Positions 10,605 through 18,887 of a DNA stretch of 64,000 bases are shown here, piece by piece. Position 1 is the stretch's first letter. Each line of letters starts with the position of its first letter. A program made the position numbers and the translations under genes. Source of the stretch: Gammaproteobacteria bacterium (GTDB taxonomy: Bacteria; Pseudomonadota; Gammaproteobacteria; Thiohalobacterales; Thiohalobacteraceae); NCBI GenBank assembly GCA_018819175.1, contig JAHJQQ010000019.1:113869-177868 (forward strand). Direction: 5' to 3'. Under the pieces are notes generated by a model that made no database searches, was not told where the DNA came from, and saw nothing but the letters and a program-made list of their open reading frames with translations.

Positions 10605-11687
10605 ATGGCACGCGTCTTCAATTTCAGTGCAGGTCCCGCCGTATTACCGGAAAGCGTGTTGCAGCGCGCCCGTGATGAAATGATCGACTGGCAGGGCTGT
10701 GGTATGTCGGTGATGGAGATGAGCCATCGCGACAAGGAATTCATGTCCATCGCGAGCCAGGCGGAAGCCGATCTGCGCGAGATCATGGGCATCCCGTCCA
10801 ATTACAAGGTGCTGTTCCTGCAGGGCGGCGCCAGCAGCCAGTTCGCCATGATCCCGATGAACCTGCTGCGCGGTAAGAAGACTGCGGATTATATCAATAC
10901 CGGTGCCTGGTCGAAGAAGGCCATCAGCGAGGCGAAGAAATATTGCAGCGTGAATGTCGCCGCTACTTCCGAGGCGAGCAATTTCACCACCATCCCGGCG
11001 TTTGCCGATTGGAAGCTGGCGAAAGATGCAGCCTATCTACATTACACACCGAACGAGACCATTGGTGGCGTCGAGTACCATTGGGTGCCGGAGTCGGGTG
11101 ATGTGCCGCTGGTCGCGGATATGTCGTCGACCATACTGTCGCGCCCCATCGATGTGAGCAAATTCGGTTTGATCTATGCCGGTGCGCAGAAAAACATCGG
11201 CCCTGCCGGTTTGACAGTGGTGATCATTCGCGAAGATCTTATGGGTGACGTTCTGCCGGGTACGCCGAGCATGCTCGACTACAAGATTCACGCCGACAAT
11301 GATTCCATGTACAACACACCGCCGACCTATGGCTGGTACTTGGCCGGCTTGGTGTTTCAACTGATCAAGCAGCAAGGCGGTCTGGCCAAGATGGCCGAGA
11401 CCAACAAACGCAAGGCTGACAAACTGTATGCGGCGATCGATAATTCGGGTTTCTATAAAAACCCGGTCGATCCGGCCTGCCGTTCCTGGATGAACGTGCC
11501 CTTTGTATTGCCCAATCCGGATCTTGATAAGACATTCCTGAGTGAGGCCAAGGCCGCCGGCATGGTGTCACTCAAAGGTCATCGCTCGGTGGGCGGCATG
11601 CGCGCGAGCATATACAACGCCATGCCCGAGGCCGGCGTCGATACGCTGATCGCCTTTATGGCCGATTTCCAGAAGCGCAATGGATGA
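10605..11687 (+). CDS. serC: Phosphoserine aminotransferase
   Basis: A 360-residue class V PLP-dependent aminotransferase. It opens with VFNFSAGPAVLPESVL and has LFLQGGASSQF (about 75), and the PLP lysine in LIYAGAQKNIGPAGL (about 195). It makes 3-phosphoserine from 3-phosphohydroxypyruvate in serine synthesis and can act in pyridoxal-phosphate synthesis. It is followed by serA for the preceding step of the same pathway, then by pheA. The two serine genes are separated by a hairpin repeat element. Confidence 0.96.
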   Translation: MARVFNFSAGPAVLPESVLQRARDEMIDWQGCGMSVMEMSHRDKEFMSIASQAEADLREIMGIPSNYKVLFLQGGASSQFAMIPMNLLRGKKTADYINTGAWSKKAISEAKKYCSVNVAATSEASNFTTIPAFADWKLAKDAAYLHYTPNETIGGVEYHWVPESGDVPLVADMSSTILSRPIDVSKFGLIYAGAQKNIGPAGLTVVIIREDLMGDVLPGTPSMLDYKIHADNDSMYNTPPTYGWYLAGLVFQLIKQQGGLAKMAETNKRKADKLYAAIDNSGFYKNPVDPACRSWMNVPFVLPNPDLDKTFLSEAKAAGMVSLKGHRSVGGMRASIYNAMPEAGVDTLIAFMADFQKRNG

Positions 11688-11698
11688 GTTTAAAGGCA

Positions 11699-11787
11699 CC
11701 ACGAAATCCACGAAACCCACTCCACGAAACCCACTAAAGGATCGTGGGGGTTGCTTTTATATCTTCACACTTTCGTGGATTTCGTGG
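11699..11787. repeat. Hairpin repeat with 9-bp CCACGAAAN units (type A)
   Basis: The left side holds tandem copies of CCACGAAAN (CCACGAAAT, CCACGAAAC, then after CCACT another CCACGAAAC). The 17-nt arm CCACGAAATCCACGAAA at 11699-11715 is perfectly complementary to TTTCGTGGATTTCGTGG at 11771-11787. Inner AACCCAC...GTGGGGGTT adds a second partial stem. It fills the serC-serA spacer and lies just before the serA start. Its build matches the two other hairpin families at 16.4 and 56.7 kb although the unit sequence differs. Confidence 0.85.
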
Positions 11788-11812
11788 CCATCGATGGTTT
11801 AAGGCAGCAAGC

Positions 11813-12976
11813 ATGTACAAGATTCTCACACTGAACAATATCTCCGTCTCGGGGCTGGAACGGCTGCCGCGTGATCGTTACGAAATCGCTTCCGAGATCC
11901 AACATCCGGATGCAATTCTGCTGCGCTCATTCAAAATGCACGACATGGAGCTGCCGCCAACCTTGAAGGCCGTTGGGCGTGCCGGTGCCGGCGTGAACAA
12001 CATTCCGGTCGACAAGCTCAGTGAACGTGGCATCCCGGTGTTCAACGCGCCGGGTGCGAATGCCAATGCGGTTAAAGAGCTGGTGGTCGCAGGCATGCTG
12101 CTGGCGGCGCGTAATATCTGTCAGGCCTGGGACTTTTCCAGAAACCAGGAAGGCGATGACGCGACCATCAATAAGGTGGTTGAAGCGGGCAAGAAGAATT
12201 TTGTTGGCTTTGAGTTGCCGGGCCGGACCCTGGGCGTTATCGGTCTGGGCGCGATTGGCGTTCAGGTCTGTAATGCCGCACTGGCGTTGGGCATGAAGGT
12301 CATAGGTTACGATCCGGATATCACCGTACAACGTGCCTGGCAGTTATCCTCTGAAGTGCAGCAAGCCACTAGCGTGGATGATTTGCTGAATCGCACCGAC
12401 TTCGTGACCTTCCATGTGCCGCTCATAGATGCCACGCGCAACATGATCAACGCCGACCGCCTCAAAGCCATGAAGAAGGGTGTGGTGCTGCTCAACTTTG
12501 CGCGCAACGGCATCATCGACGACGCGGCCGTGTTGGAGGCTATCGATACCGGAAAGGTCTATGCGTATGTCTGCGATTTCCCCAGCAACCTGCTCAAGAA
12601 TCATCCACGGGTGATTACCTTGCCGCATCTGGGTGCCTCGACGGTGGAAGCGGAAGAGAATTGCGCGATTATGGTCGCGAATCAGGTGCGCGATTATCTG
12701 GAGAATGGCACGGTCACAAATTCAGTGAATTTTCCTGAAGTCCAGATGCCGCGTAATGAGGCCTTCCGGTTATCCGTCGTGAATGCCAATGTGCCCAATA
12801 TGCTGGGACAGATTTCCACTATCCTGGCGGACGCCGGTCACAACATCGTCGATATGTTGAACAAATCGCGCGGTGGACTCGCCTATACGCTGGTCGATGT
12901 GGAAACGGCTGTGGGAGATGCCTGCCTGGATCGTCTGCGCGGTATCAAAGGCGTGCTGTCGGTGCGCGCGCTCTGA
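11813..12976 (+). CDS. serA: D-3-phosphoglycerate dehydrogenase (ACT-domain form)
   Basis: A 387-residue D-2-hydroxyacid dehydrogenase. The Rossmann motif is GVIGLGAIGVQVCNAAL (about residue 145); the catalytic Arg is in NFARNGIIDD, the acidic residue in VCDFPSN and the His in LPHLGAS. A C-terminal ACT domain (about residues 315-387) suggests feedback control by serine. I chose ATG 11813 because the protein family begins near YKILTLNNIS; the GTG at 11744 upstream would run through the hairpin repeat. It oxidises 3-phosphoglycerate, the first step of serine synthesis, and lies next to serC. In P. aeruginosa serC is followed directly by pheA, so serA here is an added gene. Confidence 0.92.
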   Translation: MYKILTLNNISVSGLERLPRDRYEIASEIQHPDAILLRSFKMHDMELPPTLKAVGRAGAGVNNIPVDKLSERGIPVFNAPGANANAVKELVVAGMLLAARNICQAWDFSRNQEGDDATINKVVEAGKKNFVGFELPGRTLGVIGLGAIGVQVCNAALALGMKVIGYDPDITVQRAWQLSSEVQQATSVDDLLNRTDFVTFHVPLIDATRNMINADRLKAMKKGVVLLNFARNGIIDDAAVLEAIDTGKVYAYVCDFPSNLLKNHPRVITLPHLGASTVEAEENCAIMVANQVRDYLENGTVTNSVNFPEVQMPRNEAFRLSVVNANVPNMLGQISTILADAGHNIVDMLNKSRGGLAYTLVDVETAVGDACLDRLRGIKGVLSVRAL

Positions 12977-13163
12977 TAGTCAGGAAAGTCAGACTTGGTT
13001 TTGTTCGGTGTATTGTACCTGTGTCCAGCTACGACCAAGCGTTCTGATATGAATGTTCAGTTTTATTACTCGTCATTCCGGCGCATGCTGGAGCGACGGG
13101 CTGGATCAGATACCTCGGTGGCATTTTCCCAGCCATTATGTTTGACCTGACAGTGTTGCCCTG

Positions 13164-14249
13164 ATGAGCGAAAAACCGAAGCTAGAATCGTTGCGTGAAC
13201 AAATTGATGCCTTGGATTTGCAGATCCAGGACTTGATCAATGCGCGTGCCGCCTGCGCCCAGCAAGTGGCCCAGGTCAAAACCGAGGCGGGTGAGCGCAA
13301 CGATTTCTACCGTCCGGAACGGGAAGCGGAAATCCTGCGCAGAGTACGAGAGCGTAATGCCGGTCCGCTTGACGATACTGAAATGTCGCGCCTGTTCCGC
13401 GAAATCATGTCGGCCTGTCTGGCGTTGGAAAAGCCGTTGCGGATCGCTTATCTCGGTCCGGAAGGCACGTTCACCCAAGCCGCTGCCTTGAAACAGTTCG
13501 GCCATTCCGTACAGACCGTGGCCTTGCCGGCGATCGATGTGGTGTTCCGTGAAGTTGAGGCCGGCGATTGCAATTATGGCGTGGTACCCATTGAGAACTC
13601 GACCGAGGGCGTGGTCAATCACACCCTGGATATGTTTCTGCGTTCGCCCTTGCGTATCAATGGCGAGGTTTCACTGCGTATTGAATTGCATCTGCTCAGT
13701 CGAGAATCCGATCTTGCTGCTGTGCAGCGCGTCTATGCGCATCAGCAGGCCCTGGCACAAAGTCGTGAATGGCTGGATGCAAACCTGCCGCGTGCTGAGC
13801 GCATTGCCGTGAGCAGCAACGGCGAAGCGGCGCGTCGCGTCGGACAGGAAGCGGGTGCCGCGGCCGTGGCTGGTGATGCCGCGGCCGAACTCTATGGCTT
13901 GACGCGGTTGGCTGATCGCATTGAGGACGAGCCAGGCAACACGACCCGCTTTCTGGTGGTCGGTTCTCAATCCGTGGGCCGCAGTGGTCAGGATAAAACC
14001 TCTCTGCTCATCGCTGTGAACAACAAGCCGGGCGCCTTGTATCGCATGCTTGAGCCCATGGCGCGGCACGGTTTGAGTATGACGCGTATCGAGTCGCGTC
14101 CGTCGCGCCGCGGCATCTGGGATTATGTGTTCTTCGTAGATATTGAAGGCCATGTCGAAGATGCACCGGTGGCCGAGGCGCTGCGAGAATTGGAGCAACA
14201 TGCGAGCCTGTTTAAGGTCCTCGGCTCCTATCCACGCGCGGTGATGTGA
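13164..14249 (+). CDS. pheA: Bifunctional chorismate mutase / prephenate dehydratase
   Basis: A 361-residue P-protein with three parts: an AroQ-type chorismate mutase (about residues 5-90, with REQIDALDLQIQDLINARA and FYRPEREAEIL), a prephenate dehydratase domain (about 93-270, with YLGPEGTFTQAAAL, PIENSTEGVVNHTLD and NTTRFLVV) and a C-terminal ACT regulatory domain (about 283-358) with the phenylalanine-binding-type motif RIESRPSRRGIWDYVFFVD. It converts chorismate through prephenate to phenylpyruvate. HisC, TyrA and AroA follow, so the region is an aromatic amino-acid block. Confidence 0.96.
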   Translation: MSEKPKLESLREQIDALDLQIQDLINARAACAQQVAQVKTEAGERNDFYRPEREAEILRRVRERNAGPLDDTEMSRLFREIMSACLALEKPLRIAYLGPEGTFTQAAALKQFGHSVQTVALPAIDVVFREVEAGDCNYGVVPIENSTEGVVNHTLDMFLRSPLRINGEVSLRIELHLLSRESDLAAVQRVYAHQQALAQSREWLDANLPRAERIAVSSNGEAARRVGQEAGAAAVAGDAAAELYGLTRLADRIEDEPGNTTRFLVVGSQSVGRSGQDKTSLLIAVNNKPGALYRMLEPMARHGLSMTRIESRPSRRGIWDYVFFVDIEGHVEDAPVAEALRELEQHASLFKVLGSYPRAVM

Positions 14250-14259
14250 CAAGCCAATC

Positions 14260-14413
14260 GCCACATAAAACACGGACGGTAAGGACATTGTTTATAGGAA
14301 GCAATCTCCAAAGTATTGACATCTTCTGATGTGAGATTGCTACGCTTTGCCCGCAAGGACGCTTTAACCGATAAATCGGAGCTTCCCTGATTACATCCAG
14401 TGTTTTACGTGGC
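14260..14413. repeat. 154-bp element with 14-bp inverted ends and internal hairpins
   Basis: GCCACATAAAACAC at 14260-14273 and GTGTTTTACGTGGC at 14400-14413 are inverted copies with one mismatch. Inside, AGCAATCTC (14300-14308) pairs perfectly with GAGATTGCT (14333-14341); stacked on it ACATC (14319-14323) pairs with GATGT (14328-14332) over a TTCT loop. Further on, CCGA-TAAA-TCGG forms a small hairpin. The layout could be a small inverted-repeat transposable element (MITE-like) or a folded mRNA leader of hisC. It starts 11 nt after the pheA stop and ends 27 nt before the hisC start. Confidence 0.6.
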
Positions 14414-14440
14414 TAATGATTTTTTTCGTATCGGGACAGC

Positions 14441-15568
14441 ATGATGTCAGCTCCTTTCTCATTTTGTGATCTTGCCACAACCGGCGTACAAGGTTTGCGT
14501 CCCTATGAACCGGGCAAACCGCTTAGTGAGCTGGAACGTGACTACGGGGTGCGCGATGCCATCAAACTTGCCTCCAACGAAAATCCGCTCGGCCCCAGTC
14601 CCGCGGCACAGGAAGCCGCGCGGGGTGCCTTGGGAGATATCGCGCGTTATCCGGATGGTAATGGCTTTGAACTCAAACGTGCCATTGCAACACGCTTTGG
14701 TGTCGAGATTACAGGCATTACCTTAGGTAATGGATCCAACGATGTACTGGAGATTATTGCGCGCGCCTTTCTGGCGCCTGGCGTGACCTCGGTTTTTTCC
14801 CAACATGCATTCGCGGTTTACCCGATTGTGACGCAGGCGATTGGCGCCATGGCGCGTGTGGTCCCGGCGCACACGGGAGAGCGTGGCCAACGCTATGGGC
14901 ATGATCTCGACGCAATGGCCGCAGCCGTCAACGATAAGACCCGCGTGGTGTTCATTGCCAATCCCAATAATCCGACCGGCACCTGGCTGCGCAAGGATGA
15001 ATTGGAGGCCTTTCTGGTGCGTATGCCGAAGACAGTCATCGTGGTGCTCGACGAGGCCTATGTTGAATACGTCACTGAAGCGGATTATCCAGATTCGATT
15101 CCCTGGCTGTTGCGTTTCCCGAATCTGATTATCACGCGTACTTTCTCCAAGGCCTATGGATTGGCCGGCTTGCGCGTGGGTTTCGCACTGTCACATCCAC
15201 AGGTCGCGGATGTGTTGAACCGGGTGCGCCAGCCTTTCAACGTGAATATTCTCGCCATGACCGCAGCAACGGCGGCCTTGGGTGATCGCGCCCATCTGGA
15301 GGCCAGTCTCAAGCTGAATCAGGCGGGTCTGGCGCAATGGGTCGAGGCAACGGCTGAGATGGGACTGAGTTTTATCCCGTCAGTCGGTAATTTCATCTGT
15401 TTGGATGTCGGTCGCGCTGCCGCACCTGTTTATGAGTTGCTGTTACGTGAGGGTGTTATCGTGCGTCCCGTTGCCAATTACGGGCTGCCCAATCATCTGC
15501 GCATCACCCTGGGTCTGGCTCAGGAAAACCGCCGCGCCATTAGCGCGCTGCGTAAGGTGCTGGCGTGA
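14441..15568 (+). CDS. hisC: Histidinol-phosphate / aromatic aminotransferase
   Basis: A 375-residue class I/II PLP aminotransferase with LASNENPLGPSP (about residue 45), NPNNPTGTWL (about 178) and the PLP lysine in TRTFSKAYGLAGLRVGFA (about 238). HisC enzymes transfer the amino group in histidine synthesis. This copy lies between pheA and tyrA, the position of hisC2 in Pseudomonas, so a role with phenylpyruvate, hydroxyphenylpyruvate or prephenate is likely as well. Start could be ATG 14441 or 14444. Its stop overlaps the tyrA GTG by 4 nt (GTGA), showing translational coupling. Confidence 0.93.
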   Translation: MMSAPFSFCDLATTGVQGLRPYEPGKPLSELERDYGVRDAIKLASNENPLGPSPAAQEAARGALGDIARYPDGNGFELKRAIATRFGVEITGITLGNGSNDVLEIIARAFLAPGVTSVFSQHAFAVYPIVTQAIGAMARVVPAHTGERGQRYGHDLDAMAAAVNDKTRVVFIANPNNPTGTWLRKDELEAFLVRMPKTVIVVLDEAYVEYVTEADYPDSIPWLLRFPNLIITRTFSKAYGLAGLRVGFALSHPQVADVLNRVRQPFNVNILAMTAATAALGDRAHLEASLKLNQAGLAQWVEATAEMGLSFIPSVGNFICLDVGRAAAPVYELLLREGVIVRPVANYGLPNHLRITLGLAQENRRAISALRKVLA

Positions 15569-16425
15569 TCCGTAGGCTCTGCATCATCGGCGTGGGTCTG
15601 ATCGGTGGCTCGTTGGCGCGGGCGTTGCGCAAGGCCGGCGTGGTCGGTGAAATCGTCGGTTCGGGTCGGCGTAGCGAGCATCTTCAGGAGGCCGTCGATC
15701 TGGGTGTGATCGACCGTTTCGATACCGATGCCGCAAAGGCTGTACAAGGCGCAGATATGGTGGTGGTCTGCGTGCCCCTGGGCGCGATGGAGCAGGTGTT
15801 CCGTACGATCCTTCCGGCGCTTGCTGCAGATGCTGTGGTGACCGATGCAGGCAGTGCCAAGGCCAGTGTTGTTAATGCTGCGCGTGCCGGTTTCGGCAAG
15901 CTGCCAACCTGGTTCGTGCCCGGGCACCCGATTGCCGGCACCGAGAAGAGCGGTGTGGCCGCGTCGTTCGCGGAACTTTATCAGGGGCGGCGGGTGATCC
16001 TGACGCCATTAGAGAATACCGATCCCGCTGCAACGGCCAAGGTGCAGGCCATGTGGGAGGCCGCCGGTGCACAAGTTCAGTGCATGGGTGTGGAACACCA
16101 TGATGACGTGCTGGCCGCGACCAGCCATCTGCCGCATGTGCTGGCCTTTCAGATGGTGGATACCCTGGCGAGGATGAGCGACGAAGACGAGATTTTCCGG
16201 TATGCTGCCGGCGGTTTTCGCGACTTCACGCGCATCGCATCCAGCGATCCGGTCATGTGGCGGGATATTTGTCTGGCCAACGACCGCGCGGTGCTGAAGA
16301 TGCTGGAACGTTTCCGCAGTGACCTGGCCAACCTTGCCGAGGCAATACGGGCCGGGGACGGTGCCGAGCTGGAACGCGTCTTCCGCAACGCCAAGGCCGC
16401 GCGCGATCGCCACAGCGAGCGCTGA
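15565..16425 (+). CDS. tyrA: Prephenate dehydrogenase
   Basis: A 286-residue NAD(P)-dependent TyrA-type dehydrogenase with the dinucleotide motif IIGVGLIGGSLARALR at the very N-terminus, then DAGSAKASV (about 93) and PGHPIAGTEKSGVAAS (about 119). It oxidatively decarboxylates prephenate to 4-hydroxyphenylpyruvate for tyrosine. The start is GTG 15565 inside the hisC stop. In P. aeruginosa tyrA is fused to aroA; here the two are separate, and the 3' end of tyrA has been copied in a 194-bp tandem duplication before aroA. Confidence 0.95.
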   Translation: MIRRLCIIGVGLIGGSLARALRKAGVVGEIVGSGRRSEHLQEAVDLGVIDRFDTDAAKAVQGADMVVVCVPLGAMEQVFRTILPALAADAVVTDAGSAKASVVNAARAGFGKLPTWFVPGHPIAGTEKSGVAASFAELYQGRRVILTPLENTDPAATAKVQAMWEAAGAQVQCMGVEHHDDVLAATSHLPHVLAFQMVDTLARMSDEDEIFRYAAGGFRDFTRIASSDPVMWRDICLANDRAVLKMLERFRSDLANLAEAIRAGDGAELERVFRNAKAARDRHSER

Positions 16426-16432
16426 TTTTTTT

Positions 16433-16500
16433 CACACCAGAGAACGCAGAGAACACAGAGAAATTCAGAAATCATGATTGTCTCTGTGGCCTCTGGTGTG
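16433..16500. repeat. Hairpin repeat with 9-bp CAGAGAANN units, copy 1 (type B)
   Basis: CACACCAGAG (16433-16442) and CTCTGGTGTG (16491-16500) pair perfectly; extended to 20 nt the arms match at 17 positions. The left arm is made of 9-bp units CAGAGAACG, CAGAGAACA, CAGAGAAAT. It lies 8 nt after the tyrA stop and follows a T run. Confidence 0.85.
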
Positions 16501-16626
16501 ATCGTACTTTGACTTGTATTTTGACACTATGGCTGCAGCTAATCATATACGTTTCCTGGCCCAGCCCTGCGGTGTACTCAAACGCCAAGGCCGCGCGCGA
16601 TCGCCACAACGAGCGCTGATTTTTTC

Positions 16627-16694
16627 CACACCAGAGAACGCAGAGAACACAGAGAAATTCAGGAATCATGATTGTCTCTGTGGCCTCTGGTGTG
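16627..16694. repeat. Hairpin repeat with 9-bp CAGAGAANN units, copy 2 (type B)
   Basis: The second copy of the preceding hairpin, carried by the tandem duplication, has arms CACACCAGAG (16627-16636) and CTCTGGTGTG (16685-16694). It lies 28 nt upstream of the aroA start. Confidence 0.85.
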
Positions 16695-16722
16695 ATCGTA
16701 CTTTGACTTGTATTTCGACACT

Positions 16723-18039
16723 ATGACTGCAGCCACTCACATACGTTTCCTAGTCCAGCCCGGCGGTGCGCTCACCGGGCGTATTCGCGTGCCCGGCGAC
16801 AAATCCATTTCGCACCGTTCCATCATGCTTGGCTCATTGGCCGAAGGCGTGACCGAGATCAGCGGCTTTCTCGAAGGTGAGGACAGTCTCGCGACGCTTG
16901 CGGCGTTCCGGGCCATGGGCGTGCATATCGAAGGGCCGTATCAGGGCCATGTGCGCATTCAGGGTGTCGGCCTACATGGTCTCACAGCGCCCAGCCAGCC
17001 ACTGTATCTGGGCAACTCCGGTACCTCGATGCGCTTGTTGGCAGGGTTGTTGGCCGGTCAGGCATTCGATTCTGAATTGACGGGTGATGAATCGCTATCA
17101 AAAAGACCGATGCGCCGCGTCACCGATCCACTGGCCGTCATGGGTGCGCACATCGAGACGGCGGAGGGTGGCAGTGCGCCGCTCAAAATCACCGGTGGGC
17201 AGAAACTCAAGGCGATTAACTACGTGCTGCCGATGGCCAGCGCACAGGTAAAGTCCTGTGTCTTACTGGCGGGGCTGTATGCCGACGGGCGTACCTGCAC
17301 CACTGAACCGGCACCGACCCGCGATCATACTGAACGCATGTTGCGCGGCATGGGATATCAGGTTGATGTCGATGGCGCGACGGCCTGTCTGCAAGGTGAT
17401 GGACACTTGCAGGCCACCGCGATTGATGTGCCGGCGGATATCTCCTCGGCGGCGTTTTTCCTGGTCGGTGCGAGTATCGCAACAGGTTCCGATTTGGTGC
17501 TGGAACATGTCGGGATCAATCCCACACGCACCGGTGTGATCGACATTCTGAAACTGATGGGTGCCGATATCGAGATCTTGAATGCGCGCGAAGTGGGTGG
17601 TGAGCCAGTCGCCGATTTGCAGGTGCGCGCGGCAACCTTGCGCGGCATTGATATACCGCCTGCGCTTGTGCCGTTGGCTATTGATGAGTTCCCCGTCCTG
17701 TTTATCGCCGCTGCCTGCGCACAGGGTCGTACCGTGCTGACCGGTGCGGAAGAATTGCGCGTGAAGGAAAGCGATCGTATCCAAGTGATGGCGGATGGTT
17801 TGCAGGCACTGGGCATTGACGCGCAACCGACACCGGATGGCATGATCATAGACGGTGGTGCCATCGGTTCAGGGCAGGTCAACAGTCACGGTGATCATCG
17901 TATCGCCATGGCCTTTGCCATGGCCGCGTTGCGGGCTACGGGTCCCATTGAGATTGATGACTGTGCCAATGTGAATACCTCCTTCCCGGCGTTCGTGGAA
18001 TTGGCCCGCGGCACCGGTCTGGACGTCAAGGCGCAATGA
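16723..18039 (+). CDS. aroA: 3-phosphoshikimate 1-carboxyvinyltransferase (EPSP synthase)
   Basis: A 438-residue EPSP synthase. Motifs include the phosphate-binding PGDKSISHRSIMLG (about residue 22), LGNSGTSMRLLAGLL (about 96) and KRPMRRV (about 126), plus the C-terminal VKESDRIQ and NSHGDHRIAMAF. It joins shikimate-3-phosphate and phosphoenolpyruvate in the step before chorismate. ATG 16723 is preferred over the TTG 15 nt earlier; the same upstream bases occur in the duplicated copy. It overlaps cmk by 4 nt (ATGA), so both are translated from one mRNA. Confidence 0.95.
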   Translation: MTAATHIRFLVQPGGALTGRIRVPGDKSISHRSIMLGSLAEGVTEISGFLEGEDSLATLAAFRAMGVHIEGPYQGHVRIQGVGLHGLTAPSQPLYLGNSGTSMRLLAGLLAGQAFDSELTGDESLSKRPMRRVTDPLAVMGAHIETAEGGSAPLKITGGQKLKAINYVLPMASAQVKSCVLLAGLYADGRTCTTEPAPTRDHTERMLRGMGYQVDVDGATACLQGDGHLQATAIDVPADISSAAFFLVGASIATGSDLVLEHVGINPTRTGVIDILKLMGADIEILNAREVGGEPVADLQVRAATLRGIDIPPALVPLAIDEFPVLFIAAACAQGRTVLTGAEELRVKESDRIQVMADGLQALGIDAQPTPDGMIIDGGAIGSGQVNSHGDHRIAMAFAMAALRATGPIEIDDCANVNTSFPAFVELARGTGLDVKAQ

Positions 18040-18728
18040 CCGCCTCTGGCAGCGCCGCCAATCCGGTACCGGTCATCACCATTGATGGTCCGAGCGGTTC
18101 CGGTAAGGGGACCGTTGCCCAGATTCTTGCTACCGAGCTGGGATGGCATTTTCTTGACTCTGGCGCCCTCTACCGCATCCTGGCCTTTGCTGCCCAACAA
18201 CGTGGAATTCCTCTGGATGACCAGGCAAAGCTAGCGGATCTGGCTTTGACCCTGCCGGTTACCTTCTCAACGACTGACGCAAAAATAACCCTCGATGGCG
18301 TTGATATTAAAGACGAAATAAGGACTGAAACAGCGGGCAACGCGGCCTCGCAGGTGGCGGTCATACCGTCCGTACGCAGCGCGTTATTGGCCCGCCAGCG
18401 TGCTTTCCGGATTGCGCCGGGGCTGGTCGCCGACGGCCGCGACATGGGTACGGTGGTCTTCCCCGAGGCCCCAGTGAAAGTATTCCTCACCGCCAGCGCC
18501 GAAGAACGTGCCCGGAGGCGCTATAACCAGTTGATAGAAAAAGGGTTGGATGCTAATCTTCCCACCCTCGTCGCGGACATAGCCGAACGTGACCAGCGGG
18601 ATACGACACGTACTGTCGCACCACTGGTACCGGCGATGGATGCAGAGATAGTGGATACCTCGGAACTCGACATCGCTCAAACCGTAACGCGCGTACGTAA
18701 CTTGATACGCCAGCGGCTAAGCATGTGA
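18036..18728 (+). CDS. cmk: Cytidylate kinase
   Basis: A 230-residue CMP/dCMP kinase with the P-loop DGPSGSGKGTVAQILA near residue 16, LDSGALYRILA (about 45) and the lid/catalytic region DGRDMGTVVFPEA (about 134) with RARRRYNQL. It phosphorylates CMP and dCMP. Its start overlaps the aroA stop, and rpsA lies downstream past a terminator; the aroA-cmk-rpsA order is standard in gammaproteobacteria. Confidence 0.96.
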   Translation: MTASGSAANPVPVITIDGPSGSGKGTVAQILATELGWHFLDSGALYRILAFAAQQRGIPLDDQAKLADLALTLPVTFSTTDAKITLDGVDIKDEIRTETAGNAASQVAVIPSVRSALLARQRAFRIAPGLVADGRDMGTVVFPEAPVKVFLTASAEERARRRYNQLIEKGLDANLPTLVADIAERDQRDTTRTVAPLVPAMDAEIVDTSELDIAQTVTRVRNLIRQRLSM

Positions 18729-18771
18729 ATTCAGTGCAGGTTTGTGTATCGACTATAGTTTTGTGTGAGCG

Positions 18772-18795
18772 CCCGGGTGGAAACGTCCGGGTTTT
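18772..18795 (+). terminator. Rho-independent terminator between cmk and rpsA
   Basis: CCCGGGTG, loop GAAA, CGTCCGGG, then TTTT: an 8-bp stem with two G-U pairs and a stable GAAA tetraloop. It lies 43 nt after the cmk stop, so rpsA should have its own promoter in the following 90 nt. Confidence 0.75.
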
Positions 18796-18887
18796 GTTAT
18801 TCAACTAACCCCCGCTGCCCTACGTTGTTACGAGGGTGGCAATGCAACCGAGCCGCGGCAGTTATTGTGGTTCAAGGATAGTGTTTC

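Larger units (their letters stand above)
16387..16774. repeat. 194-bp tandem duplication spanning the tyrA/aroA junction
   Basis: Copy 1 is 16387-16580 and copy 2 is 16581-16774. Both start with AACGCCAAGGCCGCGCGCGA, the last codons of tyrA, and run through a hairpin repeat to the first codons of aroA. By hand count about 13 of 194 positions differ, mostly in the aroA-coding end. Copy 1 therefore holds the true tyrA end plus a false aroA start, and copy 2 a false tyrA end plus the true aroA start. Confidence 0.92.
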
